In this document: piece after piece, positions 1 through 11,697 of the stretch
Layout: every line of letters begins with the position of its first letter
How positions within the stretch are numbered: the first letter of the stretch is position 1
NCBI RefSeq assembly: GCF_042100115.1
Contig: NC_091272.1
Coordinates: 3,720,001 to 3,784,000 of the forward strand
Source: Alternaria dauci
Taxonomy: Eukaryota > Ascomycota > Dothideomycetes > Pleosporales > Pleosporaceae
Direction of reading: 5' to 3'
Length of the DNA stretch: 64,000 nucleotides
Program-made: the position numbers and the translations under genes
Notes under the pieces: generated by a model
The model's input: the letters and a program-made list of their open reading frames with translations, nothing else
Database searches by the model: none
What the model was told of the DNA's origin: nothing

Positions 1-317
1 GATACTGTCTGCTTCCTCTCGTACTCGTGTCGATGTTTGGAATCATTGTTCCGCTTGACGGGCTGTTTGGATATCTTCTGACTGGCTTGGCCATCACATG
101 GTGTTCTTACAGCTCCAGTTCAATGTTTACCGTTGTTGGTAAGTTGGGACTTCTGACAGGGTCGTTATAGAGACTGACATACTTCACAGGGCGCATGACT
201 TCGATGCGAGGCTTGGTAGCATATCCCATGGTTCTGTTCTATGGTAGTTTTGGTATCATGGCCATCTTCAGCTCTCGGGGGACTGGCCAGTTGGCAGCGA
301 AGGCGGCGGGATCCTAG
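1..317 (+). CDS. YIP1: Yip1-family Golgi/ER membrane protein, 3' end only
   Basis: The window opens inside this gene. Two exons are readable: 1-138 and 190-317, split by an intron at 139-189 (GTAAGT donor, CACAG acceptor). The joined C-terminus runs through hydrophobic segments, with blocks such as GLFGYLLTGLAITWC, SSSSMFTVVGRMTSMRG and LVAYPMVLFYGSFGIMAIF, and ends in SRGTGQLAAKAAGS before TAG. This block order is typical of the Yip1/YIPF5 branch: multi-spanning proteins of ER and Golgi membranes that bind prenylated Rab/Ypt GTPases and act in COPII vesicle formation. The cytosolic N-terminus lies outside the window. The family call is from recalled sequence resemblance; other YIPF members are possible. 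Confidence 0.72.
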
Positions 318-318
318 A

Positions 319-632
319 GAACGGCCGTGGAAGGGCGACGCAAGAGACTTTTGGACTGGAATATGAAAAAAAGGCTTGCATGTATACGTACAAAATTATG
401 AACATACCTGAAAACATATCCAAATATTGCTTCCAAATCATCCATCACTGCATTGAAAGGTCTGGCCAATCGGAGTGTGGCTGACCTGCTTAGAGCGATG
501 ACGACGAGGACCCTGCACGAAATTGTTTCTCCCGATAAACTCCGCCACCCGTTCCATCTTCTTCAGCCCTATATACCCTTGCTTGCCTCTTGTTTTCGCA
601 GCCGTAATTCTTCTTCTACACGATTATCCATT
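319..632. other. Intergenic: 3' flank of Yip1-like gene and CYC3 promoter
   Basis: No convincing gene. It holds the 3' flank of the upstream gene and the leader of CYC3. Short pyrimidine-rich stretches lie just before the CYC3 start. No repeat or structured RNA was seen. Confidence 0.5.
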
Positions 633-1711
633 ATGGGTTGGTTCTGGGCAGACACCGCACCCGCCGCACCTGCGGCACGTGTTGCGCCGCACCCTATGCC
701 TCGAGGCAGCATGGAGCCTCCAGTATGTCTTGTGTCACTCCACATGCGCATGCGCTTCTAACAACATCGCAGCCAGAATGTCCAATGCACAAAAAACCCA
801 CAGCGCCCGTAGTTGCCGAAAAGAAGACGCCGCAAGGCGCCTGCCCCTACGTTCCGCCTGAGAATGCCTCTACCAGCGCATCAGAGCCACCGCCAAAGAC
901 CGGCTTGCTCGCCCGCCTCAACCCTCTCAACAACATGTTCTCCGAACTCTCAAACGAGCGAGCAGAGAAACAGTCCGTCAACCTCCCTCTCGAGCGCGAA
1001 ACGTCCACGATACCCAAAGGCGACGGGTCGCTCTGGGAGTACCCCTCACCCCAGCAAATGTACAACGCCATGCTACGCAAAGGCTACACCGACACGGACA
1101 TCACAGCCGTCGAGTCCATGGTCGGCGTACACAACTTCCTCAACGAGGGCGCCTGGGCCGAGATCATGGGCTGGGAGCGACGCTTCTCTCGCGGCCTAGT
1201 AGAAGGTTACGAGATTTGCAAAAAGGGCGAAGACGTCGCAAACTTTATGCTCGGCACCCACGAAGACCCCTTTGACACGACAACCTGGGATCAAAAGGAT
1301 ATTCCGCCCCCGAAACTCCTTCGTTTTACTGGTCGCCCGACCGAACCGACGCCGAAATCGCAAATACTGCAGTGGCTCGGTTATGTCATGCCGGAGAAGT
1401 TTGGCACGGCGCCGCCGTTCGATCGCCACGACTGGTTCGTCGAACGCTGTAATGAGAAGGGGTGCAAGGAGATTAGATACGTGATTGATTACTACGAGGG
1501 TGAGCCCGAACCTACGGGCGAACCTGTCTTCTTCCTCGACGTTAGGCCGGCGGTCGATGGCCCAACGAGTGCGGCGGAGAGGTTGATCAGAACCGGCACG
1601 GATGTCTGGTGGAGGGCGTCTGGGGGTGTGGCGAGGGAACTGAAGAAGTTGGAGGAAGCAAAGAAGAAGAAGGATGAGGAGTGGGCTGCTAAGAGCAGGC
1701 AGTACAACTAG
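633..1711 (+). CDS. CYC3: Cytochrome c heme lyase (holocytochrome c synthase)
   Basis: Two exons: 633-722 and 773-1711, with a 50-nt intron (GTATGT...CGCAG). The start gives MGWFWAD, the same N-terminus as yeast Cyc3, and was preferred over an ATG at 638 in another frame that runs through the intron. Seen: two Cys-Pro heme-regulatory-type motifs (CPMH near residue 33 and CPYVPP shortly after), then LNPLNNM, IPKGDGSLWEYPSPQQMYNAM, VESMVGVHNFLNEGAW, FDRHDW and FFLDVRPA blocks. The protein is about 342 aa with a Lys/Glu-rich C-terminal tail. The family attaches heme covalently to apocytochrome c in the mitochondrial intermembrane space. It is convergent with HRQ1. The cytochrome c1 lyase (CYT2) is the alternative, but the N-terminus fits CYC3 better. 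Confidence 0.93.
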
Positions 1712-1940
1712 GATGACGGTATTGATATGTGTATATGAGGCATTGGGCGGCGTTTGTTGGTTTGGTGTTTCTGTATAATTGGTTTGTACGACACATGGGC
1801 TTTACTGATGATCTGGATTGGTGGGGGGCCCGCTTTCGTGGTTCTGTCGTTACACCGGTACGTTTCTCTACTCTGGCTTTTGTAGCTGTAGTTTTTCTTT
1901 ACAACATCTATTTCATCCGCAAACAACACACGAAATCTTG

Positions 1941-4900
1941 CTACCTATGCACCCCGATAAACGTCCTCTCACCCCGATACATATGGATGCTCCGACTGAA
2001 ATGATCCTCATCTTCTTCCTCCTCTTTGATCCAGACGCCATCCACAAGTTTCGCCCTAACCATCTTCTCCTCGCCCTCCTCCCCTTCTCCAGGCAACTTC
2101 CCCCCATCCCTCGTCTTGCCCTCGGCCATCCTGACCCCAACCGCCTCAACCACCGTATCGAAACCTTGTTCCACGTCCTCTTCACCCCATGGCAGCGCCT
2201 CAACATCAATCTGCTTCTCCTTGCCCAGCAGACACATGACAATGACCATGGCACCTGCTTTGGACATGACCTGATTATGCTGTTTACACGCATCGTCATT
2301 ACAGCACTCATTGCATCCTTCCAGACAATGACAAGACGTGAGCCGTTGGCACGCTTGATTAAGCAAGGTATCAATAAACTCGAATGCTTTTGTGCTAATG
2401 CCAGCGCCACTCGCCCCACCTTTTGCATCGTAAAAAGTCAACCGAGCAGGCCGCTTTCTCGTTGATTCCTTTTGCAAAAACTCCTTTTCGGGGACTTTGC
2501 ATTCCGTGCGCACGTCTCCTGGCATGCTGATGACAAAGTTGGGCATGAGGGACAAGACGGCGTGTTCGGCGGCGTGGATTCCTGCTGCGATGTTTAGGCG
2601 TCGGGACTTTAATATGTCCATTGCGGATTTTGGCACGTCAAGCCACATGCCCTTGCTGAACAGAATGATGGGCGGGTTGTCGACCTGGACGGCATCGAGA
2701 ATACGGCGCTTCTTGTCGATCTTGAAGAAGCCGTAGACGACTTGCTGAATCTTGATGGGGCCGTAGAAAGCTTTGCATCGGGAGCCGGGGATGCGGCGGA
2801 TGGCTTCTGTTTCAACGGGGTCGATGTCTGTGTAATCACGTTGCTGCGTTGTCCAGTCTACCTTCACGTATTCGACCTTTGCAAGCATGCGCTCTTGCGA
2901 GAATTCTTTAACGAGATAGGTATTTCCTTGGTGCAGGAATATGCCGCCGTCATAGAGGGTGAAGAAGGCACGACTGGCTTCCAATTCTTCCAGCACCGTA
3001 TTCCTGCCGTTTGTGATGTCGATAATGGCGAAATGATCCTCTTCGGTGTCGCGTATTGCAACTGTACGCGATGGCTGAGGGAGAAAACGGGAATTCACGT
3101 GATAGAATCCCTCCTTGTCACACCGCATGCGCTCTTTGGCGATTTTGGGGAGGAGAGGGCCAAAGTAGGTAGTGTCAACTTCGACATTAATAGGCATCTC
3201 GTACGCAGCGCACTGCACGTGACCTTCCAGAACAAGCATGTTCGACAGGTCAACTTGAAGCGCGCAGTTGGGCTTAGTGAAGATCTCATCTGGGTTCGAC
3301 ATGTAGTACTGGTCAGTGGGGAAGCAGTCGCCAACCAGAACAGACAGCGAATCTCTGTTTCTCCTACCAGCACGGCCACTCTGTTGACGGAGGTTGGCGA
3401 TGGTGTAGGGAAAGCCGACTGTAATGACAGCATCTAGGGAGCCGATATCGACGCCAAGTTCTAGAGCACTGGTGGCTACGATACCACAGAGCTTGCCGTC
3501 AAACATTTCTCGCTCAATTTCTCGTCTGTCCTGCGGCGTGTAGCCACCTCGATACGACATGACCCGAGCGATGACCTCCGGTCGCTCCAGGTTGGTCAGC
3601 TCAGTCTTGATAGCAGCAATCAGCGCTTCACACTGCTTACGCACACGGCAGAATGCAATAGCTCTTATGCCTCTCAGCATCAACTGACAGAACAGCTTTG
3701 CTGTCTCAGCCATGCAATCACCGCGCCCAGAAGTAGGGTCGCCAGGATCCTTGAACGGCGTGTTCCAACACAAGAACTCTTTCCGTCCGGATGCGGAGCC
3801 GTCAAAGTCTGTCAACTTGACTTCGTCAACACCAAAGATGGTCCTCATATGCTCTTCAGGGTTTGCGACTGTTGCTGAGCAGGAGATGAACTTGACGTGA
3901 CGGTTTCCAACAGCAGCGCAAATCCTTCGTAGACGGCGCATGATGAACGCCATATGTGCCCCGAACAGTCCGTTGTAAACGTGTAACTCATCCACCACGA
4001 CAAATCGCAGGTTCTGAAGGTATGTGCGCCAGGCGTCTTCTTGCGGCAAGATCGTAATGTGCAGCATATCAGGATTTGTGAAGATAATCCGTGCTTCGTC
4101 CCGAATGTAATTGCGGTCGCTCATAGGCGTGTCTCCATCAAACGTCTCGACTAGAACTTCTTCGAAGCCCGGCATGAATCGCAAAAGATCCTTCATACTC
4201 TTTCTCTGATCCTGCGCTAATGCTTTTGTTGGAAAGATGTACATTGCTCTCGTATTTGGTTCCTGTTCCAGTTGGTGCAGAACAGGTATCTGGTAGATGA
4301 GTGATTTCCCAGAGCTAGTCGAAGTCGACACTATCACGTTGTGCCCGTCGTAGAGATTATTTATCGCCTCCGCTTGGTGGGCATAAAGCTGGGTGATGTT
4401 CTTCGTGTTATACAGCGCGTTGACGAGATTCTGTGACATGGCAAAATTTAAGTCGCCATAAACAGGTTCTTGCGGATCAAAGACACGGTGGCCATCCGGC
4501 ACAATTTGGCCAGTATACCACTCAAGTGTTTTGATCTCGTTCAGGATATCGGGGATAGACTTTCGCTCAGCCGGTATGGAGGCTGGTAGCAGCGATCGAT
4601 CTGGGCCGGGTGTGGAATGTCGACTCTCTGTCGGCATAGGAACGAAAGCTTCCGAAACTTTCTTGATCTTCTCTACCGCATCGACGCCTTCCTCAGCGCA
4701 CTGATTCAGGAACGCGTTGACTGCCGATGTGAACTTGAGATTCCTCTTCTCAATCAAATTCATCATCTGCTTCTGGCTGTACACGGGCATCTTGAGATCC
4801 TCATTCCTCAGCTTTGTCGTGGCCTTTGTAGGCTCCCCCGTTTTCTTGTGTTGCACCTGGCGCTTCAGGTCGCCATCGATAAACTCAAATAGCAGCACCT

Positions 4901-5606
4901 CTTTGTGCTCGCCCTTGTCCGGTTCCGGCTCAAGTATCGCAAAGTCGGTCGTCCGTCTCCCATGCAGGTTGTCTTCTGCGCCCATGACATTAATCAGGAG
5001 CATTGCCTCGTCGACGTAGGCAAAGTTGATGGCTTTCGGAACCAACGCCGTAATCTGCGCCACATCCTCAACGACTAGCTCTCGCTGTATGTTGGCTTCA
5101 ACTGTGCTTCTAAGGTTTTCGAGTGTAGTCGCGAGGTGTTTGCGTGTGCAAAGAAACGTGTAAACAAGATTCATGGCGCGATGCACCTGAGCCAGCTTTG
5201 TGAAGTGCTCCGGCCATGGTATCGACGTTTCGACGAACGTGGACGAGTTGTTGCGCGCGAGAGATGGTCTGCCAGCACCGCTCTTCTTCGGCGCGCGTCG
5301 TGGCTTCTTTCCTCCATCGTGTGTCTTTGTGGGTACGCTCGTAGTATTCGTCGTCTCGATGGGGTCAGGCTGATTGGGGTCGGCCAGCGAGCCGCCCGGT
5401 CCAACGATTGTGTGAGCCTCATTCGGGCCATCGCCCTCTGGAGCTGATGCTATTGGGTGTATTTCCTCGTCATCGCGGGTCTTCCGTTTTCGCTTTCGCA
5501 CAGTCTGGTCCGAGAGGGTGGCGGCCTTCATTCGAGGCATCCTGGAGGCATTGTTGTGGGTTCTGGACGCAGCGTCGTTGGTAGGGAACTTTGTTTTCGG
5601 AATCAA
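1941..5606 (-). CDS. HRQ1: HRQ1-type RecQ4-like 3'-5' DNA helicase
   Basis: A single 1221-aa exon. Residues 1-120 are basic and disordered. About 135-205 contains FTKLAQVHRAMNLVYTFL and a following block resembling the Cdt1-type winged helix seen in fungal Hrq1 (inference). Superfamily 2 helicase motifs follow: Walker A STSTSSGKS (427-435), DELH box (539-542), SCSATVANP, then ATSALELGVDIGS and QQSGRAGRRNRDS of the second RecA domain. The C-terminus carries a cysteine cluster (CHCLEGCNECC with a later Cys) of the DUF1998/MrfA-like Zn-binding domain, then an acidic tail. Hrq1 unwinds DNA and works in interstrand-crosslink repair and telomere maintenance in yeast. It is convergent with CYC3 (229 bp between stops). 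No intron was seen. A downstream start at Met23 or Met26 is possible. Confidence 0.93.
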   Translation of the reverse strand: MIPKTKFPTNDAASRTHNNASRMPRMKAATLSDQTVRKRKRKTRDDEEIHPIASAPEGDGPNEAHTIVGPGGSLADPNQPDPIETTNTTSVPTKTHDGGKKPRRAPKKSGAGRPSLARNNSSTFVETSIPWPEHFTKLAQVHRAMNLVYTFLCTRKHLATTLENLRSTVEANIQRELVVEDVAQITALVPKAINFAYVDEAMLLINVMGAEDNLHGRRTTDFAILEPEPDKGEHKEVLLFEFIDGDLKRQVQHKKTGEPTKATTKLRNEDLKMPVYSQKQMMNLIEKRNLKFTSAVNAFLNQCAEEGVDAVEKIKKVSEAFVPMPTESRHSTPGPDRSLLPASIPAERKSIPDILNEIKTLEWYTGQIVPDGHRVFDPQEPVYGDLNFAMSQNLVNALYNTKNITQLYAHQAEAINNLYDGHNVIVSTSTSSGKSLIYQIPVLHQLEQEPNTRAMYIFPTKALAQDQRKSMKDLLRFMPGFEEVLVETFDGDTPMSDRNYIRDEARIIFTNPDMLHITILPQEDAWRTYLQNLRFVVVDELHVYNGLFGAHMAFIMRRLRRICAAVGNRHVKFISCSATVANPEEHMRTIFGVDEVKLTDFDGSASGRKEFLCWNTPFKDPGDPTSGRGDCMAETAKLFCQLMLRGIRAIAFCRVRKQCEALIAAIKTELTNLERPEVIARVMSYRGGYTPQDRREIEREMFDGKLCGIVATSALELGVDIGSLDAVITVGFPYTIANLRQQSGRAGRRNRDSLSVLVGDCFPTDQYYMSNPDEIFTKPNCALQVDLSNMLVLEGHVQCAAYEMPINVEVDTTYFGPLLPKIAKERMRCDKEGFYHVNSRFLPQPSRTVAIRDTEEDHFAIIDITNGRNTVLEELEASRAFFTLYDGGIFLHQGNTYLVKEFSQERMLAKVEYVKVDWTTQQRDYTDIDPVETEAIRRIPGSRCKAFYGPIKIQQVVYGFFKIDKKRRILDAVQVDNPPIILFSKGMWLDVPKSAMDILKSRRLNIAAGIHAAEHAVLSLMPNFVISMPGDVRTECKVPEKEFLQKESTRKRPARLTFYDAKGGASGAGISTKAFEFIDTLLNQACQRLTSCHCLEGCNECCNDDACKQHNQVMSKAGAMVIVMCLLGKEKQIDVEALPWGEEDVEQGFDTVVEAVGVRMAEGKTRDGGKLPGEGEEGEEKMVRAKLVDGVWIKEEEEDEDHFSRSIHMYRGERTFIGVHR

Positions 5607-6199
5607 TGACGCAATGGCGTGAGGAAAGAGCAGTCTCGCACCAGGTCGAGATTTGGGTTCAGCTGTTCATTTACGCGTCAGAGTCTATATAGACACGTTC
5701 TTGACTGTGCGTTTCCCTACGCAAGTGTCCTTTGCGCCTGCTTACATAAAGGCGCGGCTCTCGCGTTGCAAGACTGCGCGTTGTCACGCTCTCACGTGCA
5801 GGGTAGTTCCGCCCCACCCTTATTTGAGGTCAAGTTCACCACAATGCGCAGCAATCAATTCAAGGTTATATAAGCACGTGTTTCGCCGAGAGTGTAGAAA
5901 GAGTCCATGATGCATTAGCACACCTTCCCCAGGGTATATGGCAATGAACTCAGCATCCCGCCCATGTTCCACCACCCAAGTAACCACTTGTGAATATACA
6001 TGAAGGTATCGAACATGAAGCACTCCTCGCTAGAATGCATGATATCAGAAAAGACAGACCTGTACATAAAATCAAGAAACAATAAGCCATTATATCGTGA
6101 ATGAAAGATGGCATCGCACGCCAGGAAAGTTACACCGTCTCGTCGAAACGTGTGGCGCTCGGGTATAAGAAACAGACGATCCCTTTGCATCTGCTATGC
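5607..6199. other. Intergenic: HRQ1 promoter and 3' flank of the C2H2 regulator
   Basis: Both neighbours are on the minus strand. Several CACGTG-like hexamers occur (for example near 5793 and 5874) upstream of HRQ1, without proof of function. No gene was found. Confidence 0.45.
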
Positions 6200-9100
6200 T
6201 CATAGGCCACCTGCGCCAGGAAGTAACATCTCGATGCACTTGGTCAGAAGATTGCTTGCCTCATGCAGCAACTCCCACCTCGTCTTTCTGAACATGTCTC
6301 TCATAATGATCAACAGTCCCAAGCAAGCATTGCGGTTCGATGTCTTGCTCAAGTCCTCTGGCGATCTGACACCGCCAACACGGTTGAGGTAGAGTACCAT
6401 ATCCCTGACTTTGTCGTCATAGCTTGGAAGTTGGTACGGCTCCTTGACTGGGCCATCAAGCGCGAACCCATACGACCAGACAATTAATGTGGCAAAGTAG
6501 AGCACCCATGGCCGATTGAGAAGGTAATCGTCGCGTGCCGAATAGGAGAAACCAGCACTAGATGGGGTGTTGGGATTCAAGCTGTGGTCCCCTGCGACCA
6601 TGACGTTGGAAAGGAACCGGAGCGCGTAGAAAGTGGCGTCTCGGGCTCGGGCAGTGGGGGCCCACATCTCCTTCATGCGGCGCTGCGCGCCGTTGTAGTC
6701 CTGCGGGGTTATCGACCTCCCCAGTAATCTAGGAGCGCCTGCATAGATCTGGCAATCGACGATATCGACGTGCATTGCCATATGCGCCAAGTGATGGAGG
6801 ACGGTCCGAGATTCGAAGACATTGTCGTCATCAATACCATGCGAGTATCCATAGGAGCTCGAAGCAGGGCGGTCCTCGGGCCGGTTCAGTGAGCTGTCAA
6901 AATCCTGCTTCCAAAAGTCAAAAGCACGGGTTAGGGATCCTCGCCACTTGTCGCGTCCGCCCAGTGCTGTCGTTACACCAAGTGAGCTGACTTGCAGATC
7001 CCGCTGGTTCATGTGCCACGAAACGCTCAGCAAACCTGCCATGAGTATCGTGCGCCCAAAGGAATTGGTCCGCACTGTCTGTCCGTTCAATGTCTTCTTA
7101 AGACCGTCAAGGAAGGACATTGGTTTGATGCCGTTAGAAGTCAGGGATTGTTCGACCCGACCCACTTCGGAACTACTCGTTGCAGACCAGAGGGCTTCGT
7201 CGCATGGCAGCGGAAGACGCATCTCGTGAGCAACCATGACAGCGCTGTGGCCAAACATGGTAGCGTGGATGCTGTCCATGACAAAGGCCGCGAATGCTGC
7301 CCTCCTAGTAGCCTCATTCGTAATCCAATGGTTCCACCATTCGTCGGGTGTGTTTGCTCCGCCAATACCATTGCTCTTTCCGTCTTTGACGCTAGGAGGC
7401 GAGTCCATGGCTGAGCGTCCGATCAACGAGCTGCCCCGCCTCATAAGCGTTAGTGTTGTGGCATGATGGATGTGCGCTCGTTCATGCAATGGGCGTGTAG
7501 AGTACATCTTCTCAAAGACTTCGAGAAGGAGCAGACCCTGGAAGATCCATAATTTGGCTGGTGGGCGGAAGTCAGCGTCCATGAAAAGTTCCCAACGCAA
7601 GTGCCACGCCAGAAAATTGGCCAGCTGAGCGCAAGCCTGTGTCGTCTCTTGGCCGTAGTTCTTCTCCAAACAAGAGGCTCCGAGGCACATGATGGCGAGC
7701 AATAGGAGCTCAGGACAAGTGCTTGCGTTAAAGGTTGGCTTGTGGAGGATTGGCAGCTGCGGGTGGAAGTGGACCCAGTACGAGCTGATGTATGTCTGCA
7801 TCATGTGCAAACTCAACACATGGCGGCTGTCGTCTTTATCGCCCTCCATGATATCCTCCTTCTGCTTCTTGACAGGTGCATGGTCTGTTTCGTTGAAGCG
7901 CAGGTGGATGAGGTCAAGAAGGTCTTTCCGCTTGTCTTCGGACAGGGCAGATTCTGGAAGCGTGGTGTCTAGTATACTGTGAACAGCCATTGGATGTGCA
8001 GGTGGTGCAGGGTTATTCAGGTAGCCGGCGACTGAGGGGTCATAGTTAAAATACGGTGCTTGAAGTCCAATTTGGGATGACGCACCAGCTACGGGGTTGA
8101 TTCCGCCCGGGTAATCCATGGGCGAGGCGCCTCCTGGGTTGAACTGGTTGTCATTGAAGAGCCAGGCAGCGAAGTCGTCGGCCATGGCGAATGGCGAGCG
8201 ACTGTATCCAGCGCCGCCAAACATTGGTATGGCATAGGCAGAGTTCTGCTCCATTATGGCGTCGGAGACGTTCTGCATTCTGTTGTCTATCTGGCCTGTG
8301 GACTCGACACCGTTCATAGGCGTCTGCCCAGAAGTGCCATTGTAAAACTGGTTCTCTTGTTCTCGGGAGACTGGGGTGCCGGCTGGCTGAGGATACTCTG
8401 GTGGGGGTAAGGAGGAGAAGGGAGGGAAGTTTTGTTGTGATTGATACGCACTTGCGCTGTTTTGATAGCCGGTCGAGGAGGCGGAGGGAGTATACTGGGA
8501 TGGGGTAACGGCAGAGTTGTAGGGCGAGCTCGAGCCATATGAGGTGATGTTGGAAGTCTGCGCGCGCAGATCGGGCCGGGTGAAGTTCCCATTACCCACA
8601 TGTGGGGAGTTGTGGAGAGAGGTGCGACGTCCACTATAGTTGCCCAAAGCGGCCGGACGTGGTGGGGGTGCAAAGTTTCCGGTGGCCTGGGGCTGCATGT
8701 CGTAAGGCTTAGCCTCTGAGCCACTGCGGTAGGTGTCGTCGCTCCCCGTCCTCTGTAGCGAGTCCTGTCTGCTGAGGGTGGTGGTGGAGCCAGGAGAGTG
8801 GAAGGTTGGCGGCGACATTTGGCTGCCAGGGCCAGCGTTGGAGGCTGCAGAGGGCGGAGAGTGCATGCCGTGCGAGCCCTGGGTCTTGATGGCGTGTGGT
8901 TTTGCAGGCGGCGCATTCTTGCCACCGAGTGCAGCTGTTACAATGGGGTTCAGGTTGTGCATGTTGAACGTGTCCTTGCGCAGCAGCTGCGAGCCTCGCG
9001 CCGTGTGTCTCTCCTTGTGGCGCGCGCATAGGTCTTGCCGGACAAAGGATCGGTGGCAATCGGGAAAGTCGCAGTGGTAGATTTGCTTGGGGTTGTCTAT

Positions 9101-9487
9101 GCAATGTTAGCCCCGGTGGACGAGCTCTGGCGAGGCATGGTGGAGGTGCTGCCACTCACGGTTCAACTGGTGGCGGTACAGATGCTCTGCGCGCGAGTAG
9201 CTCTTCCCACAGCCCTCGTGCGGGCACTCGAACTTCTTGTCGAGGCCCTTTCTGCTGCGCCTGCGCTTCCTCGAGGAGCCATGGCCGTCGCCCTCGGCGT
9301 CGCCCGTGTCGCCGTCGTCGTCTCTGTCGCGTCGACGGCCACGGGTGTCGCCGCTGTCGGGCGATGCGGGGGTCGGAGGCTCGTTCGCAGCGCCAGCAGT
9401 CGTGTCCATCTTGTCTCGAAACTGCGTCTGGATCTTGCCTAAATCCGACGCGTGCGCAGCATGCAGAGACAGGACTTGCGCCGTCAT
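6200..9487 (-). CDS. C2H2 zinc-finger transcription factor with fungal MHR domain
   Basis: Two exons: 9160-9487 and 6200-9096, intron 9097-9159 (63 nt, GTGAGT...ATAG), giving 1074 aa. The N-terminus is charged (Arg/Asp-rich, then a basic RKRRRSRKG stretch). Two tandem fingers follow: FECPHEGCGKSYSRAEHLYR-H-QLN-H and YHCDFPDCHRSFVRQDLCAR-H-KER-H, both C-x4-C-x12-H-x3-H. The second zinc-ligand His of finger 1 is coded by a codon split across the splice junction. Next come about 330 residues of Ser/Pro/Gln-rich linker, then a long helical region typical of the fungal-specific factor domain (blocks such as SLHMMQTYISSYWVHFHPQLPILHKP, shown in part). Predicted role: nuclear DNA-binding regulator of the ADR1/Klf1-like C2H2-MHR class. 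The targets cannot be read from sequence. Confidence 0.88.
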
Positions 9488-11697
9488 TGCCAGTGGGAGA
9501 CGGGGTGCAGGTGTCGTGTGTCGCGACTTGTGTCCCAGCGCGCGTCTCTGGGGCAGAAAGTCGGGGTTGCGTAGATGGTGTAGATATTAGTCAAGAGGCG
9601 CTCGGCGATGGGCGTGCATGCTGCTTTGGGACCGACACGGCAGGCGAGAGACGGTGCTGGGGCGGGCACACCAAAAGGGACGGGCGTGGGTTGCCCAGAT
9701 GCAAATCGGCGTGATCCCAGGCGATGACTTGCAGCTTGACGTCGGAGAGTCTCTGAGCCTCGAGAGTGGAGGCGCGTGTGTGTCGTGTGGTGTAGTGTGG
9801 TGGAGAGAACCCTGGCCTGGGGACGTGGGGAAGAACGACTGTCGTGGGAGCAGGCAGGCAAGCAAGCAAGACGGGCGCGGGCACCCTGGGCAGCTAGCTG
9901 GTCGCAGTGCAAATGCAATGGAGCAGGAGAGTGGTCAAGGCCCGGAGCCGACCTGGGACTTGTGACTTGTGACGACAAACCACGAGCGATCGGGACTTGT
10001 AGTCGTGAGCCGAGAGACGCTTACGCTGCTGGCCTGCGCCTGATGTCCGCAGTAGCCGCGATAAGAACTAACATGCCGTGGCAGTGGATAATGTCGTCTG
10101 CACTGCGCTCCAGCCTTTCCTGGCAGAAGCAGCGGCAGCGGCAGTGAGGGGTAGACAGCCCTGGGCCAACCCTGGAATCTTCCGACGGGACCAAGGCTCA
10201 GCCGTCAGCAATCAACTTTGATTCCACGGCGGCTGTGATATGATGCTCGTTTCGCCTGAGCCCCCAGGGCACAGAGTGTGGAGAAGCCGCAGCTCTCGGT
10301 CGCGTGGGGTGGGCGACCGCCGGCGTGGGGGCTGCTCAAGCACATTTAGCTGGCCTGACCTTCTCCATGGCCGTCACCACTTCTCGTAAACCGCCCCTCT
10401 CTTTGGCTGGACTATCAAACCGTCGATATCAACATGTCTGTCTCCCTGTTCATGCACCCTGTGCACGGAGCAGCCCGGGATTCTGCACCAGAGCGCTTTC
10501 GACACCTTCTGATTCCAGACCCTGTCTGCAAAAAAGTCATCCTGCCGACTTCTGATACTGCTCTGTTCCTTCGTATCCGTAGACCCTGAGTCGCGCTCCC
10601 TGCTCACTCAGCCATCACTCAGCCCAACCACTCCTACAACATGGCCCAACCATCAACTAATTTCCACACCTCATCGCACGCGCGCCACACGCGTCCCATT
10701 CGCCAGCATTTACCCAAGTGCTAGCGTCTACTCGGCCCGTCGGCCTCCAATTGATACTTGCATGCTGGACGCCCTACCCCAGGATCTTCTTGCCGCGCAG
10801 CGCGACCAGAGACGCATCTACGGACGGGACCCGCCAATGAGGAGCGGGCCGGGAGTCATCCTTTGCTTTTGCGGCAATCAGAGCTCGGCGAGCTGCTCGC
10901 ATCGCACGCCTGCCCGCATTTGATGTTTGTCCATTTATACATGACTCTGCCTGCGTGCGATCAAGACAGCAAATCGTTGATTTGAGTCTCATCAGCCCTA
11001 CCCCGTCTGTAGAGACGTTGCACGGTAGTTCATGCTGTACAACACGACACCAGGGAGGACATGAGGGCTGCCTCATGCGACAGCCGCCCCCGACCACTGC
11101 CTGGACCAATCAAGATTCTGCACAGACACATTTTACCTCTCTTGGCACTGAGATGCCAGCTACCGCGGAGAATATACAGTATCGCATTGCTTTTGGTCTT
11201 CCTCCACGTTTCAAGGCAACAGCATCTTTCCACTATTGATGAGTACTAGCATTGGCCCTGTCTATACAAGTCTCATGCGCACAGATAACGCCCCCCGCGG
11301 AGACTATACTGACGCCGCTCGTTGAGCTGCTGTCCTGGTTGGTCTTCAAGGTATAGCCTGGGAGAACCATTGCGCATCTCTTAGTCACCAACGCACCGCC
11401 AGCCGCCATTACGCGTCGTGTAGTCGCAACTATCATACGAACTATCCAATTGCGATATTCTGCAAATATTGCACTAATCACGATGGCGAGCACCTTGGAG
11501 ATCCCTCTTTCCGCACGACGATACAGTTCAGCGGAAATAAACTTTTTCGTCCATGTCATACCGTGTGAAATTACTATATGTAGACTGACGTCAAAATCTC
11601 CATCAATCATCTGCCTTGTCGTGTCATTATCCCGCCATCTCCTCCTACACTAAAAATACAGTAGCCTGCCCTCTCGTCAATCAAGATTCAAGATGGG
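9488..11697. other. Long intergenic region upstream of the C2H2 regulator
   Basis: About 2.2 kb with no supportable gene. The first 700 bp are G/C-rich on the leader side of the regulator, with short direct repeats (GCAAGCAAGCAAG near 9860; GACTTGTGACTTGTGAC near 9957; a GCAGCGGCAGCGGCAG run near 10127). The rest is unstructured. The reading frames present are short and unlike known families. It probably carries a long 5' leader and promoter of the regulator plus the 3' flank of the MOB3 gene. Confidence 0.4.

Noticed and set aside
9035..9442. 135-codon plus-strand frame rich in Val/Ala
   Set aside because: Lies opposite the zinc-finger exons of the C2H2 regulator.
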